Shown here piece after piece: positions 5,902 through 11,943 of a DNA stretch of 11,943 nucleotides. Numbering within the stretch: position 1 is the stretch's first letter; the number at the start of each line of letters is the position of its first letter. Source of the stretch: an uncultured Clostridia bacterium (GTDB lineage: Bacteria > Bacillota_A > Clostridia > Oscillospirales > Oscillospiraceae). The stretch lies in contig CASEPH010000132.1 of the NCBI GenBank assembly GCA_949289625.1, positions 1-11,943 of the forward strand, written 5' to 3'. Position numbers and translations under genes: made by a program. Below the pieces are notes generated by a model that made no database searches, was not told where the DNA came from, and saw nothing but the letters and a program-made list of their open reading frames with translations.

Positions 5902-8900
5902 TTGATAGATCCTAGAAAAATCACACCTCTGCTGAGCAACATGACCGTGGACCGGGAAATCGGCAGCGGCCCCAACGGGGTCGTATACCTGGTCACCCGT
6001 CGGCTCGACGGGAAAAAGATGGCGCTCAAGCACATCTCCATCCCTGCCAGCGACGCTCAGACCAAAGCGTTGATCTTCGCCAAAGCTGTGGCCAACGAAG
6101 CCGATGCCCAGCGGTATTACAGTGCTCTGGTCAAGGACATTAAGACGGAGCTGCTGCTGCTCAACGGCATCAAGAACGCACCGAATCTTCTGAAATTCCG
6201 CGGCTATCAGGTGGATCAGAAGTTTATCGGTTCCGGTTTTGACGTGTATCTCCTTTCCGATTATTGCCGGACCCTGCCGGAGTACTTAACCGCCCACCCC
6301 TTGACCAAGCTGCAGGCCGTCAACCTGGCCATCGACCTGTGTTCTGCACTGGAGCAGCTTCGGTCTGCTGGGCTGATCCACAAGGATATCCGTCCCAACA
6401 ACATTTACCTGGGCGATAACCGTCATTTTCTGGTGGGTGATCTGGGCCTGGTCAAGCTGGACGAGCTCCAGTACAGCTCCATGCCGGATCAGCTTCTAAC
6501 CGAATACACTGCACCGGAGGTGGTGGATTCGGAAGCGCCGCTGTCCGCTACCATGGACATCTACAGCGTGGGCCTGATCCTCTACGAAATCTATAACGGC
6601 GGCATTTTGCCCATCGGCGAGCAGGATCGTTTTGTCCGCACCGACGGTGAGCTTCCTGCCCCAGCCTATGCAGATATGGCTCTGTCCGAGATCATTTTGA
6701 AAGCCTGTGCTTTTGATCCTGAGGTCCGGTATCAGACGCCAGCGGAAATGAAGCAGGCACTGATCCTCTATATGCAGCGGGGCAATGTTTCCAGCACACC
6801 GCTGGTTCCCCAGCCAGAGCCGGAGACCGATGCAGAAGTGGACGTAGCCACCATCGCCGCCACGGTTGCAGCCGGTCAGGAAGAATCGGCCACAGCGGAG
6901 GACGCTTCCCCAGCAGAGGATGCTGCGGAACCGTCTCCCCTGGATGTGGATCCAGGCTTTGTGCTAGACGAACCCCAGGAGGAGGTACCCAAGATCTCCC
7001 TGAACGATCTTAGCGAGGATGAGCTGCTGGTTCCCACCGAGGGCGAAATTTCCGTGGAGGATTTCCTGGCATCCATTCGGAACACCCCCGGCCTGGAGGT
7101 ACTATCCATGGATGATGACGGTAACACCGTCACCGTCCCCGGCTATGAGACAGAGGATTCCCTGCCGGAAGGAACAGAGTTTGTAGACTCTGCCGATAAC
7201 CGCATTGAACCTCCCGTACAGCCTCAGCCGGAGTCTTCGGACGAGGCCCAGGAAGAAACCACCGAGCCGGACGAGCCGGAAGCCTCTCAGGAACCCGAGC
7301 CGTACAATCCAGTTCAGGAGCAGGTCCAGGAAGCATCAGAGCCTCTGCCTGATCCGGAGCCCCAGGAGGAAGAACCCCAGGAGCAGCCCGAGCCTCCTCG
7401 TCGCAGACGGCAGCGTTCTGTCCCCAGAAATGACGATCCCAACGTCTATGACGACGGATATGAAGAGGAAACCTACGAGGATTATGAGGACGAGGACGAC
7501 GATCAGCCCTCCGGCACCTGGAAAAAGGCGCTGATTGCAGTAATCGTACTGCTGGTGTTGGCCGGCGGAGCCTTTACCCTATATATGTTCAAGACCGATA
7601 CGGTTTCAGACATGAGCACCCAAGTGCTGTCCTCCTCCTCGGTCCAGATTACCGCAGATACCAAAAACAGCTCCGCCGTAGAGGTAATCTGCTCCACCGC
7701 CACCGGTGAAGTTGCCCGGCTGCCTCTCACCGACAGCGGCGCCACCTTCACCGATCTCAGTCCCAGCACCACTTACACCTTTACCCTGAGTTCTGCAGAA
7801 GGCAAACTGCTGCTGGGAAGTAAGACCACCGAAGCCACCACAGATCAGATGACCAATCTCACCGGCTTTGCCGCCTCCACTGTATCCGCCACCAGCGTGG
7901 ATCTGGCCATTCGTGGCACGGGCGATCAGCCGGATAAATGGATCATCACCTGCACTGCAGAAAATGGTGATTCTGTTACCGGCGAAGGCACCGACGCCTC
8001 CAAACCCATTACTGTGGAGGGTCTGACGCCTGCCACCACCTACACCGCCACCATCGCCCGGGGCGACGGCGATCAGTTGGGCGGCACCACCACCTGCACC
8101 TTTACCACCATGGACTACACCGTGCTGGAGTCCTTTGAGATGACGGATATTGACACCGACAGCACCACAGTGCAGTGGGTCTATTCCGGCACCGTGCCGG
8201 ACAGCTGGACGGTTACCTGCGAGGGTACCGACGGCTCCTCCACCACGCAGGAGGTCAGCGGCACGGAATGCACTCTGGACGGCCTCACCTCTGGCGTCAC
8301 CTACACTGTCTCCATTTCCTGTCCTTCTTTGAAGGAGACGGACAAGAGCACCATCACTGTTGGCGTTCCCTCCGTTACCATTACAGAGGTATCCAGCGTG
8401 CAGAATGAGGACGGCAATATTGAGGTCACCTGGGAATACACCAGCGACACCACCCCCACCCAGTGGAGCGTCTCCTATGTCTACGCATCGGAGAGCGAAC
8501 CCACCGCCACCCTCATTACCTCGGACACCAACTCCGTGATTTTGGAAAACCCAATTCCGGAAGCAGAGTACACCATCACCATTGAGAGCGCCGATGAATT
8601 CCATGTGGGCGGCTCCACCCAGACCACCTGCGTCACCGGTGAAGCCTCTGACTTTACTGAATTCGGCTGCTCTGATGTATCCATGTCTCTGTATGTGCTG
8701 GAAGACAATCCCGATACGCTGGAAAATTCCACTGAAACCTTTACCACTTCCCAGCATATTGCCTTTGCGATCCAGGCCAATTACGAGGAAACGGAAGAGG
8801 ATAAAAACGTCACCACCATGTATGTGATCCGCAACAGCAACGGTCAGCCCGTCTATGTCTACCGTAACGACGATCCCGGCCGGTCCTGGTCCGGCAGCTG

Positions 8901-9021
8901 GACCACTGCCCGACACACCGGCGATCTGCCGGATACTATTGAAAAGCCCGGATCCTACACCTTGGAGGTCTATTTCAACGGCGATCTCCTGGCGGAGGCG
9001 GACTTCACAGTAACCGAATAA
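5902..9021 (+). CDS. Membrane Ser/Thr protein kinase with FN3-like ectodomain
   Basis: This is a 1039-residue Hanks-type kinase. The N-terminal kinase domain (about 1-275) has the glycine loop GSGPNGVV (21-28), ATP-binding Lys43, a candidate helix-C Glu83, catalytic HKDIRPNN (160-167), the metal motif DLG (180-182), APE (204-206) and DIYSVG. Asp162, Asn167 and Asp180 are present, so activity is likely. HKD for HRD, Arg for the usual catalytic-loop Lys, and DLG for DFG are atypical. The Lys-to-Glu gap of about 40 residues indicates an insert. A long Glu/Pro linker (about 285-540) ends in a basic RRRRQR patch and an acidic patch. One membrane helix (543-563) precedes four FN3-like repeats, each with an L..(S/T/P)..TYT-like turn, and a final beta-rich domain. 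It lacks PASTA repeats, and no PP2C phosphatase gene adjoins. It is divergent from the zinc-ribbon/BIG2 gene. The ligand and targets are unknown. Confidence 0.9.
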   Translation: MIDPRKITPLLSNMTVDREIGSGPNGVVYLVTRRLDGKKMALKHISIPASDAQTKALIFAKAVANEADAQRYYSALVKDIKTELLLLNGIKNAPNLLKFRGYQVDQKFIGSGFDVYLLSDYCRTLPEYLTAHPLTKLQAVNLAIDLCSALEQLRSAGLIHKDIRPNNIYLGDNRHFLVGDLGLVKLDELQYSSMPDQLLTEYTAPEVVDSEAPLSATMDIYSVGLILYEIYNGGILPIGEQDRFVRTDGELPAPAYADMALSEIILKACAFDPEVRYQTPAEMKQALILYMQRGNVSSTPLVPQPEPETDAEVDVATIAATVAAGQEESATAEDASPAEDAAEPSPLDVDPGFVLDEPQEEVPKISLNDLSEDELLVPTEGEISVEDFLASIRNTPGLEVLSMDDDGNTVTVPGYETEDSLPEGTEFVDSADNRIEPPVQPQPESSDEAQEETTEPDEPEASQEPEPYNPVQEQVQEASEPLPDPEPQEEEPQEQPEPPRRRRQRSVPRNDDPNVYDDGYEEETYEDYEDEDDDQPSGTWKKALIAVIVLLVLAGGAFTLYMFKTDTVSDMSTQVLSSSSVQITADTKNSSAVEVICSTATGEVARLPLTDSGATFTDLSPSTTYTFTLSSAEGKLLLGSKTTEATTDQMTNLTGFAASTVSATSVDLAIRGTGDQPDKWIITCTAENGDSVTGEGTDASKPITVEGLTPATTYTATIARGDGDQLGGTTTCTFTTMDYTVLESFEMTDIDTDSTTVQWVYSGTVPDSWTVTCEGTDGSSTTQEVSGTECTLDGLTSGVTYTVSISCPSLKETDKSTITVGVPSVTITEVSSVQNEDGNIEVTWEYTSDTTPTQWSVSYVYASESEPTATLITSDTNSVILENPIPEAEYTITIESADEFHVGGSTQTTCVTGEASDFTEFGCSDVSMSLYVLEDNPDTLENSTETFTTSQHIAFAIQANYEETEEDKNVTTMYVIRNSNGQPVYVYRNDDPGRSWSGSWTTARHTGDLPDTIEKPGSYTLEVYFNGDLLAEADFTVTE

Positions 9022-9023
9022 TC

Positions 9024-9061
9024 GAAAAGCCTCGGCTCCCAACGGGAAGCCGAGGCTTTTC
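9024..9061. terminator. Bidirectional terminator between kinase and DUF1540 genes
   Basis: A perfect 14-bp stem (9024-9037/9048-9061) is extended inside its loop by CCC/GGG pairing. The arms carry AAAA and TTTT ends, giving a short U-tract in both directions. It sits between converging genes, two bases after the kinase stop. Confidence 0.88.
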
Positions 9062-9088
9062 TTATGCCGTGAAACAATCGGGCACAGA

Positions 9089-9259
9089 TTACTTCTTCTC
9101 AAAGGACATGCAGTCCGTGCACTGATCCATGGTAGGGTTGGTCTCATGGGTGCCCACAAGGATCTTGCTCAGGGAACAGTAGTTCTCCGTTCCACAGTGA
9201 TGGGCACACTGATTTACCGTGCATTCGATGGCACGGTTGGCAGTACAATTGCAGTTCAT
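9089..9259 (-). CDS. DUF1540 domain small Cys-rich protein
   Basis: This 56-residue protein has eight Cys (3, 5, 13, 18, 22, 28, 47, 50) plus His20-His21. The pattern ECTVNQCAHH...C.L..I.VG.HE.NP...Q.TDC.SFE is that of the DUF1540 family, widespread in spore-forming Firmicutes and of unknown function. The pattern suggests a small metal-binding fold (inferred). AAGGAGG lies eight bases before the ATG at 9259, which settles the start; a longer in-frame reading extends into yebC but has no such site. It follows yebC on the same strand across about 94 bp containing a hairpin. Confidence 0.88.
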   Translation of the reverse strand: MNCNCTANRAIECTVNQCAHHCGTENYCSLSKILVGTHETNPTMDQCTDCMSFEKK

Positions 9260-9318
9260 GTTTCTTCCTCCTTCTCTTGTAGTAGCAATAGTATGCCCGA
9301 AAAGAAGGCGTTTATGAA

Positions 9319-9348
9319 ATGGACCCGGCGAATTTTCGCCGGGTCCAT
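9319..9348 (-). terminator. Hairpin after yebC
   Basis: A perfect 14-bp inverted repeat (9319-9332/9335-9348) lies just beyond the yebC stop. On the minus strand it is followed by TTTCATAAA, a poor U-tract. It is probably a weak terminator or an mRNA end-protecting stem, so DUF1540 could receive readthrough. Confidence 0.6.
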
Positions 9349-9353
9349 AGCCA

Positions 9354-10082
9354 TTATTCCTGCCAGTTATGGTACACGTTCTGAACGTCGTCGTCATTTT
9401 CCATGGCGTCCAGCATTTTCTGCATATTTTTGATATCCTCTTCCTTTTCCAGGGTCTGATAGTTCTGGGGCACCATCTCCACCTGGGCAGAAGCAAAGGT
9501 GTATTTATCCTGCAGAGCCGCGGTGACGGCGTTAAAATCATCGGGATCAGTGTAGATGATATGGACGTTGTCATCCTTGGTATAGTCCGCAGCGCCGGCA
9601 TCCAGAGCATCCATCATCACGGTGTCCTCGTCCAGCTCTTCGTCCTCGTCGTCAATGACAATGACACCCTTTTTGTCAAAGCTCCAGCTGACGCAGCCGC
9701 TGGCGCCCAAATTTCCACCAAATTTATCAAAATAATGGCGCATATTGGATGCAGTACGGTTCCGGCTGTCAGTCATGGTCTCCACAATTACCGCCACACC
9801 GCTGGGACCGTAACCCTCATAGGTGATGGACTCGTAGTTATCTGCGTTGCCGGAGCCCAGTGCCTTGTCAATGGTGCGCTTGATGTTGTCGTTGGGCATA
9901 TTGGCCGCCTTGGCCTTGACGATAACAGCTGCCAGGCGGGAGTTGTTATTGGGATCGCCGCTGCCCCCCTCTTTCACCGCCACAATGATCTCTCTGGCGA
10001 TCTTGGTAAAGGCGGCAGAACGCTTGGCATCGGCCGCACCCTTGGTTTTCTGAATATTATGCCATTTGGAATGACCTGACAT
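9354..10082 (-). CDS. yebC: YebC/PmpR-family protein
   Basis: This 242-residue cytoplasmic protein matches the YebC/TACO1 family along its whole length. The invariant start MSGHSKWHNIQ..KG..DAKR is present. So are NNSRLAAVIVKAKAANMPNDNI, YEGYGPSGVAVIVE, the NRTASNMRHYF segment, GCVSWSFDKKGVI, and the C-terminal QVEMVPQN region. Family members are described as transcriptional regulators and, more recently, as ribosome-associated factors aiding translation of difficult sequences such as proline runs. Which role applies here cannot be read from sequence. A modest purine-rich ribosome-binding site (GGAAAG) precedes the ATG at 10082. It appears to have its own promoter and is separate from the NIF3/TrmK pair. 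Confidence 0.95.
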   Translation of the reverse strand: MSGHSKWHNIQKTKGAADAKRSAAFTKIAREIIVAVKEGGSGDPNNNSRLAAVIVKAKAANMPNDNIKRTIDKALGSGNADNYESITYEGYGPSGVAVIVETMTDSRNRTASNMRHYFDKFGGNLGASGCVSWSFDKKGVIVIDDEDEELDEDTVMMDALDAGAADYTKDDNVHIIYTDPDDFNAVTAALQDKYTFASAQVEMVPQNYQTLEKEEDIKNMQKMLDAMENDDDVQNVYHNWQE

Positions 10083-10117
10083 ATCTTTCCATCCCTTCGT
10101 GAGAATAATATATAGTG

Positions 10118-10130
10118 AACTAAATTAGTT
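10118..10130. promoter_or_regulatory. Candidate operator upstream of yebC
   Basis: AACTAA and TTAGTT form a perfect 6+1+6 inverted repeat. It abuts or overlaps the predicted -10 region of the yebC promoter. It could bind a dimeric repressor, but AT-rich promoter DNA yields such symmetry by chance fairly often. Confidence 0.25.
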
Positions 10131-10155
10131 TAACATAAAATGACGGGTTTCTCAA
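10127..10155 (-). promoter_or_regulatory. Possible yebC promoter
   Basis: On the minus strand TTGAGA (10155-10150) matches five of six consensus bases and is 17 bp from TAAACT (10132-10127), which matches four of six. The -35 lies in the loop of a small hairpin (10145-10149/10154-10158). Other AT-rich -10 candidates exist downstream, so the exact position is uncertain. Confidence 0.3.
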
Positions 10156-10188
10156 CCCCCTATTTCCCATAGAGTGGATTCCCCACCA

Positions 10189-10959
10189 TCAAAGAAAATA
10201 CTGATCCGGCTGTGGCAAACGGCCACTAATTTGGACCGTCAGTTGTGGAAACGCCTTCCGCAGCTTTTCCGCCAGCTTGGCAACAATGGGATTCTCCGTG
10301 GGATAATGGCCCGCGTCGATAAGATTGATTCCGCAGCCCAGGGCGTCGATAAAATAATTGTATTTCACATCCCCGGTGAGGAAGGTATCACATCCGGCCC
10401 GGACCGCGTCCTCCAGATATTCTCCGCAGGAGCCGCAGCCCAAGGCAACACGCTGGACCGGTTTGCCGCTGTCGCAATAGCGCAGGCCGTTGGCCTTTAA
10501 CTTGTCCTTGGCCAGCGCCAAAAATTCCGAAAGGACCATGGGCTCATCCAACTGGCAGATATGTCCGATCCGTCCCTCTGCCAGATGCTCCACCGGCGTC
10601 AGTCCCAGGGTCTCGGCCAGGGTATCGTCCACCCCGTCCTCCGCCTCGTCCAGATTGGTATGCATACAGATGGCGGCAATCCGATTTTCAATCAGCTCCA
10701 AAACCTTTTCCTGCTGAAACACCCGGTCCGTCACATGGCGGTGGGTATCCCAGATCACCGGATGGTGGGAGACAATGAGCTCCGCACCCTGTTCCGCAGC
10801 CTCACGAATCACCGGTAGGGTGATGTCCAGAGCCACCAGGATCTTGCTAACCTCCGCGTCTCCGCGGCCCACTAGATGGCCCACGTTGTCCCAGGATTCC
10901 TTTCCCTCCTCCGGCGCCACTGTCCAGAGGTATTCCAGAATATCAGATACGGATGCCAT
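10189..10959 (-). CDS. NIF3-like dinuclear metal-centre protein
   Basis: This 256-residue cytoplasmic protein belongs to the NIF3 family (YqfO in Bacillus; some entries read GTP cyclohydrolase 1 type 2). The metal ligands are visible: His65-His66 in SHHP, Asp104 in HTNLD, and His218 and Glu222 in DAGHYPTE. The N-terminal SWDNVG motif is also present. It is the short form, lacking the PII-like insert found in longer homologues. Family members form hexameric toroids; the reaction is not established. GGAGG lies six bases before the ATG at 10959. The gene start overlaps the end of trmK by 17 bases, so translation is probably coupled. The pairing with a TrmK gene is shared with Bacillus (yqfN-yqfO), which supports both calls. 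Confidence 0.93.
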   Translation of the reverse strand: MASVSDILEYLWTVAPEEGKESWDNVGHLVGRGDAEVSKILVALDITLPVIREAAEQGAELIVSHHPVIWDTHRHVTDRVFQQEKVLELIENRIAAICMHTNLDEAEDGVDDTLAETLGLTPVEHLAEGRIGHICQLDEPMVLSEFLALAKDKLKANGLRYCDSGKPVQRVALGCGSCGEYLEDAVRAGCDTFLTGDVKYNYFIDALGCGINLIDAGHYPTENPIVAKLAEKLRKAFPQLTVQISGRLPQPDQYFL

Positions 10960-11641
10960 ACTGTTCCTCCATTTCCGTCAAGTCCGTCCATGCTGCCTCA
11001 TAATAGTCCAGCACAGCCTGCTCCTTTTGTTTTGCCCGGCGAAGTCCCTCCACGGACTGCCTCACGCTGTCCTTGACCCGTCGAAAATAATCCGGCATCA
11101 GCGGATCACCGCTGGCAAGAAGCCAAGGAGGCATATACTGCTGCCCCGGGGTCAGAGGCCTGCCATCTCCAAAATAAACCTCCATGGCGGTATAAATGAA
11201 TTTTCCATCCCGGGAAAGCTTCTCTTGCCGAATCGAAAATCCCTGCTCTGTCAGCCACTTCCGAAGCTGACTCACTGCGGATTGGGGCTGCAGGATCAGC
11301 TGACGGGAACCCTCCCGCACTGCAGGGGCAGCCTTCAAAATTTCAATCATATTGTCGCCGCCCATTCCGGCACAGATCACTGTTCCGATCCGTTCCATGG
11401 GCAAAGCCGCAAGGCCGTCGGAGAGGCAAAAGGTGATCTGATCTCCAATTCCAGCTCTGGCGGCATTCCGTTTGGCAGCAGCCAAAGGCATCTCCCGGAG
11501 ATCCGAGGCATAAACATGGGGGCAAATTCCCTCTTGCAGCAGATAGATGGAAAGATACCCGTGATCCGTTCCCACATCCGCCGCCGTATTTCCCCGCCGA
11601 ACCAAATCCGCGCAGGATTGCAGCCTTGCACTTAGCTTCAT
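10943..11641 (-). CDS. trmK: tRNA (adenine22-N1)-methyltransferase TrmK
   Basis: This 232-residue cytoplasmic SAM-dependent enzyme methylates A22 in the D-loop of bacterial tRNAs. Visible family motifs are the SAM-binding loop AADVGTDHGYLSIYL, ASD at the next strand, CAGMGGDNMIEIL, and LILQPQ, followed by a helical C-terminal part rich in charged residues (about 190-225), probably a coiled coil. The start is set at the ATG at 11641, behind GGAGG (11650-11646). A GTG 21 bases upstream would place that site inside the coding region. It overlaps the NIF3-family gene by 17 bases. The upstream DUF1858 gene is separated by a terminator-like hairpin, so trmK may depend on readthrough or on a promoter I could not identify. 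Confidence 0.93.
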   Translation of the reverse strand: MKLSARLQSCADLVRRGNTAADVGTDHGYLSIYLLQEGICPHVYASDLREMPLAAAKRNAARAGIGDQITFCLSDGLAALPMERIGTVICAGMGGDNMIEILKAAPAVREGSRQLILQPQSAVSQLRKWLTEQGFSIRQEKLSRDGKFIYTAMEVYFGDGRPLTPGQQYMPPWLLASGDPLMPDYFRRVKDSVRQSVEGLRRAKQKEQAVLDYYEAAWTDLTEMEEQYGIRI

Positions 11642-11660
11642 AAGTCCTCCAAAACAAAAC

Positions 11661-11683
11661 ACGGGCCGGCAAAAGCCGGCCGT
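11661..11683 (-). terminator. Terminator between DUF1858 gene and trmK
   Basis: GCCGGC arms plus flanking ACG/CGT pair around an AAAA loop, with one bulged base. On the minus strand the tail is TGTTTTGTTTT. It sits eleven bases beyond the DUF1858 stop and just before the trmK ribosome-binding site. It is likely a partial terminator, since no obvious promoter fits behind it. Confidence 0.7.
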
Positions 11684-11693
11684 ATTTTTTCAG

Positions 11694-11915
11694 TTATTCT
11701 GCAGCAGGCTCCGCAGCCTCGCCCAAAAAGGCATTGAGGGCGCTGAGGAACTCGTCTGCATCCACGCCGTGGACCATGCAGGCCTCCTCCACAGTTTCAC
11801 CCCGGGAGGAAGGGCAGCCCAGGCAGTGCATCCCGATGGACAAAAACATGGGAGCGGCTTCGGGGGCCACATCCAAAATGGTACCGATAATGGTATCCTT
11901 GGTAATCTTAACCAT
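11694..11915 (-). CDS. DUF1858 (CxxC redox-disulfide-like) small protein
   Basis: This 73-residue cytoplasmic protein matches the DUF1858 family, also annotated as the hybrid-cluster-protein-associated redox disulfide domain. The family pattern is complete: ITKDTIIGTILD.AP near the start, MF.S.GMHCLGCP with Cys31 and Cys34 in CxxC spacing, then ET.EEAC with Cys46, and a short Ala/Glu tail. Members are thought to bind metal or take part in redox chemistry, but no reaction is established. AGGAGG lies six bases before the ATG at 11915. Its promoter would fall at or beyond the window edge. It is upstream of trmK, with a terminator-like hairpin between them. Confidence 0.9.
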   Translation of the reverse strand: MVKITKDTIIGTILDVAPEAAPMFLSIGMHCLGCPSSRGETVEEACMVHGVDADEFLSALNAFLGEAAEPAAE

Positions 11916-11943
11916 GATAAACCTCCTGATTGTTGTATAGGGT

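Noticed and set aside
5902..6726. Pseudokinase
   Set aside because: Lys43, Asp162, Asn167 and Asp180 are all present; only supporting residues deviate.
7606..9159. 517-codon minus-strand open frame
   Set aside because: It lies opposite the FN3-like half of the kinase. Its Gly-rich composition is what reverse reading of Thr/Ser/Ala-rich coding DNA gives, and it crosses the terminator at 9024-9061.
9089..9610. 173-codon reading that ends in the DUF1540 sequence
   Set aside because: The upstream part is out-of-frame yebC; an AAGGAGG site marks the true start at 9259.
9369..10079. 236-codon plus-strand open frame
   Set aside because: It is a mirror of yebC, which matches its family along its full length.

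Overview
The window looks like a chromosomal segment of a Gram-positive anaerobe of class Clostridia. An Oscillospiraceae-like gut commensal is my best guess. The reasons are strong AGGAGG-type ribosome-binding sites, a tryptophan T-box leader, small Clostridia-typical proteins (DUF1540, DUF1858), and a protein kinase and zinc-ribbon protein of a type I associate with Clostridia. The lineage is an inference; there is no rRNA or other taxonomic marker. No phage, transposase, CRISPR or resistance gene was seen.

Layout: (1) 1-317 is non-coding apart from a possible C-terminal tail of a plus-strand gene (1-45). It holds a very structured block of perfect inverted repeats (88-257) between two near-identical copies of a terminator-like hairpin. 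(2) 318-3576, minus strand: a consensus sigma-A promoter, a T-box leader with a UGG (Trp) specifier, then a lipoprotein substrate-binding protein, a permease and an ATPase. Together these are a tryptophan-uptake ABC operon (trpXYZ type). (3) 3616-4086, minus: a YbaK-type aminoacyl-tRNA deacylase. (4) 4205-9021: a divergent pair sharing a 227-bp control region. Leftward is a zinc-ribbon/transmembrane/BIG2-repeat protein. Rightward is a 1039-residue Ser/Thr protein kinase with a long acidic-proline linker, one transmembrane helix and four FN3-like extracellular repeats. (5) 9089-11915, minus: DUF1540 mini-protein, YebC-family factor, NIF3-family metal protein, TrmK tRNA methyltransferase and a DUF1858 CxxC protein. 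The last three resemble a common housekeeping neighbourhood.

How they work together: the trp operon should be induced when uncharged tRNA-Trp pairs with the T-box. The kinase and zinc-ribbon proteins have the same plan (cytoplasmic regulatory head, disordered charged linker, single membrane helix, extracellular beta-sandwich repeats) and are transcribed from facing promoters. I infer that they form one envelope-sensing unit, which is the best candidate here for an undescribed system. The rest are RNA- or translation-related housekeeping genes.
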